Of a stretch of DNA of 7,819 nt, positions 1 to 7,819 are shown one piece after another. The DNA comes from Pseudomonadota bacterium (lineage in GTDB: Bacteria > Pseudomonadota > Gammaproteobacteria > Xanthomonadales > Xanthomonadaceae). The first letter of the stretch is position 1. Each line of letters opens with the position of its first letter. Under the pieces are notes generated by a model. The model did not search any database. It was not told the DNA's origin and saw nothing but the letters and a program-made list of their open reading frames with translations. Both the position numbers and the translations under genes were made by a program. The DNA is taken from assembly GCA_023423605.1 (NCBI GenBank), contig JAFAFF010000228.1, forward strand, positions 1-7,819, written 5' to 3'.

Positions 1-128
1 CCTGCCCGGCGGCAACACCGGCAACACAACGCAGCATCGGTAATACACAACCCATACAGCCGCAACGGCGGCATGCAGCGGAAGGCAGGATGCTCTTCCA
101 ACCCATGCCAAAGGATGCGGATACAAAC

Positions 129-133
129 GAGGA
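129..133 (+). promoter_or_regulatory. Ribosome binding site fixing the ftsZ start
   Basis: The purine stretch GAGGA lies 7 bases before the ATG at 141, a good Shine-Dalgarno match and spacing. It favours the start at 141, giving [10 protein letters not shown], over an in-frame ATG at 90 that would add 17 residues not typical of FtsZ. The ATG at 90 also has a purine-rich upstream stretch (around 81-89), so it is not excluded by the ribosome binding site alone. Confidence 0.75.
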
Positions 134-140
134 CACGGAC

Positions 141-1382
<1,242 letters not shown>

Positions 1383-1390
1383 TCGCCCGG

Positions 1391-1411
1391 GCCGGGGTTG
1401 TCCTCCCCGGC
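1391..1411 (+). other. GC hairpin just after ftsZ
   Basis: GCCGGGG (1391-1397) pairs perfectly with CCCCGGC (1405-1411) around the 7-base loop TTGTCCT. It begins 9 bases after the ftsZ stop codon. No T-run follows, so it is a poor intrinsic terminator on its own; mRNA 3'-end protection or partial attenuation is an alternative reading. Confidence 0.45.
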
Positions 1412-1439
1412 ACCAGGCACCATGTCCCGCAATGCAGGC

Positions 1440-1461
1440 ACCGGGCCAGGATGGGCCCGGT
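1440..1461 (+). other. Second GC hairpin between ftsZ and lpxC
   Basis: ACCGGGCC (1440-1447) and GGCCCGGT (1454-1461) form a perfect 8-bp stem with the 6-base loop AGGATG. It lacks a downstream T-run. With the hairpin at 1391-1411 it makes a tandem structured region that could weaken read-through from ftsZ into lpxC or protect the ftsZ mRNA. The rest of the gap, to 1616, holds no gene. I found only weak promoter-like strings there, for example TGGTAACCT at 1551-1559, which has no matching -35. Confidence 0.45.
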
Positions 1462-1616
1462 CGCCCTGTCGACGCAGCACCTGCTGCGGCGCGCCGGCCT
1501 CTGCCGCCAGGTACCTTCGCCGGTGCCCAGCCAGGACAGGGGAGGCTGCGTGGTAACCTGTTGCACCCCTCTGGCAGGCCAGCACGGCCCGCCACATGTT
1601 TCCGGTCGGTTCCCCC

Positions 1617-2528
1617 ATGATCCCGCAACGTACCCTCAAGAACACGATCCGTGCCACCGGCGTCGGCCTGCACAGCGGCGACAAGGTCTACATGACCCTG
1701 CGTCCGGCACCGGTCGACCATGGCATCGTGTTCCGTCGCGTCGACCTGGACCCGGTGGTGGAAGTGCCCGCGCGGGCAGACCTGGTCACCGAGGTCACCC
1801 TGTGCACCGGGCTCACCTGCAACGACGCCAAGATCCAGACCGTCGAACACCTGATGTCGGCGCTTGCCGGCCTGGGCGTGGACAACATCATCGTCGAACT
1901 GTCCTCGGCCGAGCTGCCGATCATGGACGGTTCGTCCGGCCCGTTCGTATTCCTGCTGCAATCGGCGGGCATCGTGGAACAGGCGGCGGCCAAGCGTTTC
2001 ATCCGTGTACTGAAGACGGTGGAAGTCACCGAGGGCGACAAGGTCGCGCGCTTCGAACCGTATGAAGGTTACCGGCTCGGTTTCACCATCCAGTTCGACC
2101 ATCCGATGATTCCGGCCAGGCAGTCGCGGCAGGAAATCGAATTCTCCACGGTGGCGTATACCCGGGAAATCTCCCGTGCCCGTACCTTTGGTTTCATGCG
2201 CGATCTGGAATACATGCGCGAGCGCAACCTCGGCCTTGGCGGCTCGATGGACAATGCGATCGTGCTGGATGAATTCCGCGTGCTCAACGAGGACGGCCTG
2301 CGTTACGCCGATGAGTTCGTGCGCCACAAGATCCTTGACGCGATCGGCGACCTTTACCTTGCCGGTGGCCAGGTGCTGGGCGCGTACGAGGGCTTCAAGT
2401 CCGGGCATGCGCTGAACAACAAGCTGGTGCGCGCCCTGCTGGCCGATGCCAGTGCCTGGGAGTGGGTGAGCTATGACTCGCCGGGTGCCGCTGCGCCGGT
2501 GGCCTACGGCGCTCCGGCCTATGCCTGA
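1617..2528 (+). CDS. lpxC: UDP-3-O-acyl-N-acetylglucosamine deacetylase LpxC
   Basis: LpxC is the zinc-dependent cytoplasmic deacetylase that removes the acetyl group from UDP-3-O-acyl-GlcNAc, the committed step of lipid A synthesis. The product has 303 residues, the family length. The start MIPQRTLKN parallels E. coli MIKQRTLKR and fixes the ATG at 1617; an in-frame ATG at 1596 would add seven unconserved residues. No good Shine-Dalgarno precedes either. Visible active-site residues are E77-H78 in [10 protein letters not shown]237 and D241 in [10 protein letters not shown], and H264 in KSGHALNNK. They match E. coli E78/H79, H238, D242 and H265, so all zinc ligands and catalytic residues are present. 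[18 protein letters not shown] (193-210) is the strongly conserved central stretch. The C-terminus beyond about 285 is Ala/Pro-rich, whereas in E. coli this tail carries the FtsH degradation signal; whether it does so here is unknown. A terminator follows, so lpxC ends the leftward transcription block. Confidence 0.98.
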   Translation: MIPQRTLKNTIRATGVGLHSGDKVYMTLRPAPVDHGIVFRRVDLDPVVEVPARADLVTEVTLCTGLTCNDAKIQTVEHLMSALAGLGVDNIIVELSSAELPIMDGSSGPFVFLLQSAGIVEQAAAKRFIRVLKTVEVTEGDKVARFEPYEGYRLGFTIQFDHPMIPARQSRQEIEFSTVAYTREISRARTFGFMRDLEYMRERNLGLGGSMDNAIVLDEFRVLNEDGLRYADEFVRHKILDAIGDLYLAGGQVLGAYEGFKSGHALNNKLVRALLADASAWEWVSYDSPGAAAPVAYGAPAYA

Positions 2529-2582
2529 GGGCCCGTGAGGCCGGTCGCTGCCGGGGCCGCCACAATCGAAATGGCCACGTTC

Positions 2583-2609
2583 ACGCCGCCGCTGGGCGGC
2601 GTTTTCGTT
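2583..2609 (+). terminator. Intrinsic terminator of lpxC
   Basis: ACGCCGCC (2583-2590) pairs with GGCGGCGT (2595-2602) around the 4-base loop GCTG. The T-rich run TTTTCGTT follows directly. It starts 54 bases after the lpxC stop and faces the convergent dciA gene, so it would limit read-through into dciA antisense RNA. Confidence 0.85.
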
Positions 2610-2629
2610 CCTGCGGCGATGAACCCATG

Positions 2630-2697
2630 CAGGCAAAAGCCTGAACTTAACATTTAAATAACAAAAGTCTAACGACTGGACAAGCCATGGCCGTTAG
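2630..2697. other. AT-rich island in the lpxC-dciA convergent gap
   Basis: A small hairpin, CAGGC-AAAA-GCCTG (2630-2643), leads into an AT-rich stretch. In 2644-2672 only 5 of 29 bases are G or C, against a very GC-rich background. A spaced inverted pair, CTAACG (2669-2674) and CGTTAG (2692-2697), flanks the palindrome GCCATGGC (2684-2691). There is no open frame of note and no convincing paired -35/-10 on either strand. Function is unknown: a binding site, a small-RNA promoter or a remnant are all possible. Confidence 0.3.
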
Positions 2698-2715
2698 GAT
2701 GCCCACGGTCCTCGC

Positions 2716-2744
2716 AAAAGCTTCACGCCATTTCCACGTGGCGT
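2716..2744 (-). terminator. Possible weak terminator of dciA
   Basis: On the minus strand, ACGCCA and TGGCGT arms (plus-strand 2739-2744 and 2725-2730) form a 6-bp stem with an 8-base loop. TTTT (plus-strand AAAA, 2716-2719) follows 5 bases after the stem. The distance to the T-run makes it weak. A second hairpin nearer the dciA stop, GCAGGGC/GCCCTGC at 2759-2777, has a stronger 7-bp stem but no T-run. Confidence 0.35.
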
Positions 2745-2782
2745 TGGCCTGCGGGGAAGCAGGGCCGGACGCCCTGCCGTCA

Positions 2783-3223
2783 TCAGGACCTGGACGGTTT
2801 GGTGTCCTGGAGGCAAGCCAAGGCGTCGCGTAGCCCTTTGTGCGTGGCGGCTGAAACTGCGTGGGGTCCGTTCCGGTCGTCGAGCGCTGGGGAGCGTGGC
2901 GGAGCGGGAGACGCAGTCTTGATGGTCACCTTGGTGGCCTTCAGCCCGATGGAACGGGCCGCGTCGATCAGCTGTGCTTCGGCAAGCCGCACCCTGGCAT
3001 GCCAGACAGGAGATTCGACGAGAAAAACGAGGTGTTCGTCGTTCACATTGGCCAGCCGGCATCGGGTGCGCAGCGTGGGCGGCAAATGGGGGCGCAATTG
3101 CCGGTCCAGCGAGTCGAGCCACAGGGCGCGGCGCAACGGATTTCCGGATTTGTCCGCCATGACCGCATCAAGCGCCGGCTTCGGCGCGGAGGCGGGACGG
3201 ACGCTGGATTTCGGCTCAGACAT
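2783..3223 (-). CDS. dciA: DciA-type (DUF721) replicative helicase loader
   Basis: This 146-residue protein fits the DciA/DUF721 family, which most bacteria lacking a DnaC-type loader use to bring DnaB helicase to the origin. It has an extended N-terminus (about 1-25), then a compact domain expected to take the KH-like fold (about 26-105). The hallmark there is a strand-turn-helix, LVFLVESPVWHARVRLAEAQ (65-84), with a conserved-looking Trp at 74. The C-terminal third (about 105-146) is Pro/Ser/Ala-rich and probably disordered. Length, domain order and position between lpxC and an M23 gene, on the opposite strand, match the arrangement I recall from Pseudomonas (PA4405). The ATG at 3223 is chosen because it lies just before the domain; its Shine-Dalgarno is weak (GTGAG about 8 bases upstream). 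The start lies 12 bases from that of the divergent M23 gene. Other frames over this interval are also open, as expected at this G+C content. Confidence 0.88.
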   Translation of the reverse strand: MSEPKSSVRPASAPKPALDAVMADKSGNPLRRALWLDSLDRQLRPHLPPTLRTRCRLANVNDEHLVFLVESPVWHARVRLAEAQLIDAARSIGLKATKVTIKTASPAPPRSPALDDRNGPHAVSAATHKGLRDALACLQDTKPSRS

Positions 3224-3235
3224 GAAAACTCACTG
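3224..3235. promoter_or_regulatory. Minimal divergent gap between dciA and M23 gene
   Basis: Only 12 bases separate the two start codons, too little for two promoters. If both starts are right, each gene's promoter and 5' leader must lie inside the other's coding region. Neither gene has a strong ribosome binding site. On the minus strand, the first 60 codon-bases of the M23 gene are relatively AT-rich and include TACGAT-like -10 strings, but I could not match a -35 to them. Confidence 0.4.
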
Positions 3236-4189
3236 ATGGCATTCAAAAAGATCGTAATCAAAACGCGTGAAGGAAAGGCCAAGACGCCCCTGGCGCGTTT
3301 GCGTTTCTACTTCGAGGATCGCCCCCGTGCCCTGCTGGGCAGCGTGCTGGGCGTCGGCTGCATTATCGGCTTTGCCGGCGGAATGGGCGCCAACGCGCTC
3401 GGCGATTCCCGCCTGCAGGCGAAGGTCGAGGAGCAGCAGCGCGAGCTGGCGCAGGTCCGCCTGCAGTCGCAGACTGAGGTCAATGCGCTGGCCGCCCGCC
3501 TGGGCGAACTGCAGGCGCAGGCCACGCGCCTGAATGCCCTGGGCGAGCGCCTTACGCAGATGGGCAAGCTGGAAGACGGCGAGTTCGACTTCCAGGAAAC
3601 GCCCGGCCTGGGTGATGGCGATGCCAGCGGCCCGATCGTGGACATCCCGGTCAAGGACGTCAACGCCGACTTACAGGTGCTGGAGCAGCGCTTCGCTGCT
3701 TCAGGCCGCCAGTTGTCGGTGATGGAGTCGCTGATGTTCGACCACCAGCTGCAGCTCAATGCCGTGCCCTCGCGCATGCCGATCCGCAACAGCTACGTGA
3801 CCTCCGGCTTCGGCGGTCGTGCCGATCCGTTCGGCCGCGGCGTCGGCAACCACAAGGGCATCGACTTCCATGCACGGGTGGGCGATCCGGTGATGTCGGT
3901 GGCGGACGGCGTGGTCAGCTTCTCCGGTGTCAAGGGCGGCTACGGCAACGTGGTCGATGTCGATCACGGCAACGGCTACGTGACGCGCTATGCCCACAAT
4001 TCGCGCCTGGTGGTGAAGGTCGGCGATCTGGTCCGCGCCGGCCAGCAGGTGGCCCGTGCCGGTTCCACCGGCCGTTCCACCGGTGCCCACGTGCATTTCG
4101 AGGTGTGGGAGAACGGCCGCGTGGTCAACCCGCGCAAGTTCCTCGGCGACGGTGGCAACACCCCGGTCGGTCGCGTTTCGCGCGGCTGA
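3236..4189 (+). CDS. Membrane-anchored M23 (LytM-type) metallopeptidase
   Basis: The 317-residue product is probably a periplasmic zinc endopeptidase that cuts peptidoglycan cross-links, held by an N-terminal anchor. A short basic cytoplasmic tail (1-31) precedes one hydrophobic segment (about 32-55). A Gln/Glu/Leu-rich stretch, probably a coiled coil (about 58-108), follows, then an acidic linker (about 111-135). The M23 domain covers about 183-305. All expected metal and catalytic residues are visible: H206 and D210 (HKGID), H254 (RYAHN), and H285 and H287 (HVHFE). It therefore looks active, unlike the degenerate LytM domains of EnvC or NlpD, which activate amidases. The ATG at 3236 gives a sensible signal-anchor start; the frame stays open upstream to 2861 but there it runs antisense to dciA. 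The gene resembles the M23 gene between dciA and secA in Pseudomonas (PA4404, from memory). It has no standard symbol that I can assign. Confidence 0.93.
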   Translation: MAFKKIVIKTREGKAKTPLARLRFYFEDRPRALLGSVLGVGCIIGFAGGMGANALGDSRLQAKVEEQQRELAQVRLQSQTEVNALAARLGELQAQATRLNALGERLTQMGKLEDGEFDFQETPGLGDGDASGPIVDIPVKDVNADLQVLEQRFAASGRQLSVMESLMFDHQLQLNAVPSRMPIRNSYVTSGFGGRADPFGRGVGNHKGIDFHARVGDPVMSVADGVVSFSGVKGGYGNVVDVDHGNGYVTRYAHNSRLVVKVGDLVRAGQQVARAGSTGRSTGAHVHFEVWENGRVVNPRKFLGDGGNTPVGRVSRG

Positions 4190-4197
4190 TGGCCACG

Positions 4198-4263
4198 CCT
4201 GCCCTGGTGGGTGACACACCTGCCCCGGTGGGTTAGGAGCCCTGTCCTGGTGGGTGACGAGTT
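4198..4263 (+). repeat. Degenerate tandem repeats, REP-like half units
   Basis: Three imperfect units of 21-22 bases begin at 4198, 4219 and 4241. Each has the form CCTGYCCYGGTGGGT followed by GAC or a variant. The GTGG cores lie at 4207, 4228 and 4250. They resemble the left arm of the two complete hairpins that follow at 4266-4333 but lack the right arm. Decayed or truncated copies of the same repeat is the likeliest reading. Confidence 0.6.
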
Positions 4264-4265
4264 CT

Positions 4266-4333
4266 GGTGGGTGACGACCAACGGTCGTCACATGCTCGCC
4301 GTGGGTGGGTGACGACCATTGGTCGTCACATGC
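4266..4333 (+). repeat. Two tandem REP-like palindromes upstream of secA
   Basis: Two direct copies (4266-4295 and 4304-4333) match at 28 of 30 bases. Each holds a perfect 9-bp stem, GTGACGACC with GGTCGTCAC, at 4271-4291 (loop AAC) and 4309-4329 (loop ATT). The only differences are in the loops. Both stems are preceded by GTGG, one transition from the GTAG head of S. maltophilia SMAG repeats, so a SMAG-related element is likely. A pair of operator sites is the alternative. Confidence 0.65.
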
Positions 4334-4346
4334 CTGCCCCCAGCGC

Positions 4347-4379
4347 TTGAAACCCCCGACCTCCATCCCAAGTTACAAT
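4347..4379 (+). promoter_or_regulatory. Possible secA promoter
   Basis: TACAAT at 4374-4379 matches the sigma-70 -10 consensus at five of six bases. The best -35 string, TTGAAA (4347-4352), is 21 bases away, longer than the optimal 17, so the pairing is doubtful. Transcription would begin near 4386, about 95 bases before the secA start, and would place the hairpin at 4394-4414 in the secA leader. Confidence 0.4.
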
Positions 4380-4393
4380 GGGTGATGCCATTG

Positions 4394-4420
4394 ACGGGGC
4401 GCTCGGCGCCCCGTTCTGTT
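4394..4420 (+). terminator. Terminator-like hairpin in the M23-secA gap
   Basis: ACGGGGCGC (4394-4402) pairs with GCGCCCCGT (4406-4414) around TCG, a perfect 9-bp stem. TTCTGTTTG follows, a moderate T-rich tail. It could end transcription of the M23 gene 205 bases after its stop, or act as an attenuator in the secA leader if the promoter at 4347-4379 is real. It lies 66 bases before the secA start codon. Confidence 0.6.
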
Positions 4421-4480
4421 TGCGGCGGACGGATTCCAGCTGGAGCCGTGCGGCGTTCACCTGACAAACCGGTTCCTTCA

Positions 4481-7210
<2,730 letters not shown>

Positions 7211-7235
7211 GTTTCTGACTGCATGCAATGCCCGG

Positions 7236-7276
7236 AAACGCCCCGCCATCGCGCGGGGCGTTTTCTTTGTTTTGTT
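7236..7276 (+). terminator. Strong intrinsic terminator of secA
   Basis: AAACGCCCCGC (7236-7246) pairs with GCGGGGCGTTT (7253-7263) around the 6-base loop CATCGC. The tract TTTTCTTTGTTTTGTT (7261-7276) follows. It begins 25 bases after the secA stop and is the clearest terminator in the window. It implies that the Nudix gene downstream has its own promoter. Confidence 0.93.
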
Positions 7277-7278
7277 CT

Positions 7279-7302
7279 GTAGCGCCGGGCCCTGCCCGGC
7301 TG
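7279..7302 (+). repeat. SMAG-like REP element, forward copy
   Basis: GTAG (7279-7282) heads a hairpin with a 7-bp stem, GCCGGGC (7284-7290) and GCCCGGC (7294-7300), and loop CCT. A GTAG head followed by a short GC-rich stem-loop is the published character of SMAG repeats in Stenotrophomonas maltophilia. It sits 2 bases after the secA terminator's T-tract. Confidence 0.75.
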
Positions 7303-7318
7303 AAACACCGCGATCGTC

Positions 7319-7342
7319 CAGCGGGGCAGAGCCCCGCTCTAC
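7319..7342 (-). repeat. SMAG-like REP element, inverted copy
   Basis: On the minus strand this reads GTAG (plus-strand CTAC, 7339-7342), then an 8-bp stem, AGCGGGGC with GCCCCGCT (plus strand 7320-7327 and 7331-7338), with a 3-base loop. It faces the forward copy tail to tail, 16 bases apart, giving the paired arrangement common for REP elements. Stem bases differ between the copies although heads and layout agree. Confidence 0.75.
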
Positions 7343-7389
7343 CTGCACGTGTCTTGCACCGCCGCGGTGATTCTGGGCATTCTGCCCGC

Positions 7390-7819
7390 ATGCCTCCCCC
7401 GAAACGATCCATCCACGTCGTCGCTGGTGTCATCACCGATGCCCGCGGCCGCATCCTGCTCAACCGCCGCACCGAGAACCGCGACATGCCCGGCCTGTGG
7501 GAGTTTCCGGGCGGCAAGCGCGAAGCCGGCGAGACCTCTGAACAGGCGCTCGCGCGCGAACTGCAGGAGGAACTGGGCATCGAGGTCGAGATCGGCGACT
7601 GGATCATGGACGTGCCACAGCTGTATCCGGACAAGCACCTGCGCCTGGAAGTACGGCATGTGCGCAGCTGGAAGGGCACGCCACGGGGCCGCGAAGGACA
7701 GGCCATCGCCTGGGTGCCGGCGGACAGGCTGGGCCGCTATTCGATGCCGCCGGCGGACCTGCCGGTGGTGGCGGCGCTGCGGCAGGCCGACCGTTATCTG
7801 ATCACCCCGGCCGCGGCCG
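7390..7819 (+). CDS. mutT: MutT-type Nudix hydrolase, partial at window edge
   Basis: MutT family enzymes hydrolyse oxidised nucleotides such as 8-oxo-dGTP to the monophosphate, preventing misincorporation. From the ATG at 7390, 143 codons are read before the window ends without a stop, so the 3' end is missing. A perfect Nudix box GX5EX7REUXEEXGU spans residues 42-64: G42, E48, R56-E57-L58, E60-E61, G63-I64. The N-terminal strand HVVAGVITD (9-17), LLNRR (23-27) and GLWEFPGGK (35-43) are typical MutT. After the Nudix domain, DRYLITPAA (134-142) looks like the first strand of a thiamine-phosphate-synthase-like (TMP-TENI) domain. I recall fused Nudix-TMP synthase proteins of about 315 residues near secA in Pseudomonas (PA4400), so a two-domain protein is likely. 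The ribosome binding site is weak. The position after secA parallels E. coli secA-mutT, but the intervening terminator argues for separate transcription. Confidence 0.92.
   Translation, partial: MPPPKRSIHVVAGVITDARGRILLNRRTENRDMPGLWEFPGGKREAGETSEQALARELQEELGIEVEIGDWIMDVPQLYPDKHLRLEVRHVRSWKGTPRGREGQAIAWVPADRLGRYSMPPADLPVVAALRQADRYLITPAAA

Noticed and set aside
1..43. Tail of ftsA ending at the TAA at 41-43
   Set aside because: The frame that ends there reads [13 protein letters not shown], which does not look like an FtsA C-terminus. It is too short to support a call.
1451..2065. Open frame of about 200 codons overlapping the ftsZ-lpxC gap and lpxC
   Set aside because: It is an out-of-frame shadow over conserved lpxC, with Arg/Gly/His-rich translation and no recognisable domain.
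2861..3235. In-frame upstream extension of the M23 gene (125 extra codons)
   Set aside because: It lies entirely antisense to dciA, its translation is low-complexity in Gly and Arg, and it would bury the signal anchor inside the protein. The ATG at 3236 gives a normal membrane-anchored M23 protein.
4198..4333. CRISPR-like array
   Set aside because: Units have irregular spacing (21, 22, 17, 38 bases), no unique spacers of even length, and no cas genes nearby. REP-like repeats explain them better.
4391..4419. TTGACG (4391-4396) with 17-base spacing to TTCTGT as a secA promoter
   Set aside because: The -35 string is good and the spacing ideal, but the -10 matches consensus at only two bases and the spacer is the hairpin itself.
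4385..4480. In-frame ATG at 4385 adding 32 residues to SecA
   Set aside because: SecA of this group starts [10 protein letters not shown]; the extra stretch is Pro/Arg-rich, encodes the leader hairpin, and is not like any SecA N-terminus.

Overview
The window is a stretch of housekeeping chromosome: the 3' end of a division and cell-wall (dcw) cluster, leading into the secretion gene secA. High G+C, codon use dominated by G/C third positions, and near-identity to remembered Xanthomonadaceae sequences (FtsZ starting [10 protein letters not shown], LpxC of 303 residues, SecA of 909 residues starting [10 protein letters not shown]) point to a gammaproteobacterium of the Stenotrophomonas/Xanthomonas group. 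A pair of short inverted hairpins with GTAG heads after secA resembles the SMAG repeats of Stenotrophomonas maltophilia, so Stenotrophomonas is the best guess. This is recognition by eye; no search was run.

Layout, left to right. ftsZ (141-1382, +) encodes the division-ring tubulin. A 234-base gap with two tight GC hairpins follows, then lpxC (1617-2528, +), the committed step of lipid A synthesis, with a clear terminator at 2583-2609. A 254-base gap with an AT-rich island separates lpxC from the convergent dciA (2783-3223, -), a DUF721 helicase loader/operator. Only 12 bases divide the dciA start codon from that of a divergent membrane-anchored M23 metallopeptidase (3236-4189, +). The 291-base gap before secA holds an array of REP-like units, a possible promoter and a terminator-like hairpin. 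secA (4481-7210, +) ends in a strong intrinsic terminator and the SMAG-like pair. The start of a MutT-type Nudix hydrolase (7390 to the window edge) closes the window.

The order ftsZ-lpxC-dciA-M23-secA resembles that of Pseudomonas. In E. coli the slot before secA holds secM and mutT follows secA. No SecM-like arrest peptide is visible here. The genes link septation (FtsZ), outer-membrane lipid synthesis (LpxC), peptidoglycan remodelling (M23), replication initiation (DciA), protein export (SecA) and nucleotide-pool sanitation (MutT).

I do not see an undescribed system here. The points that merit a second look are regulatory or structural: the secA leader, the REP-like arrays, the very tight divergent dciA/M23 start, and a likely Nudix-TMP synthase fusion cut by the window edge. 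Bases 1-140 contain no gene I can recognise and no convincing ftsA end.
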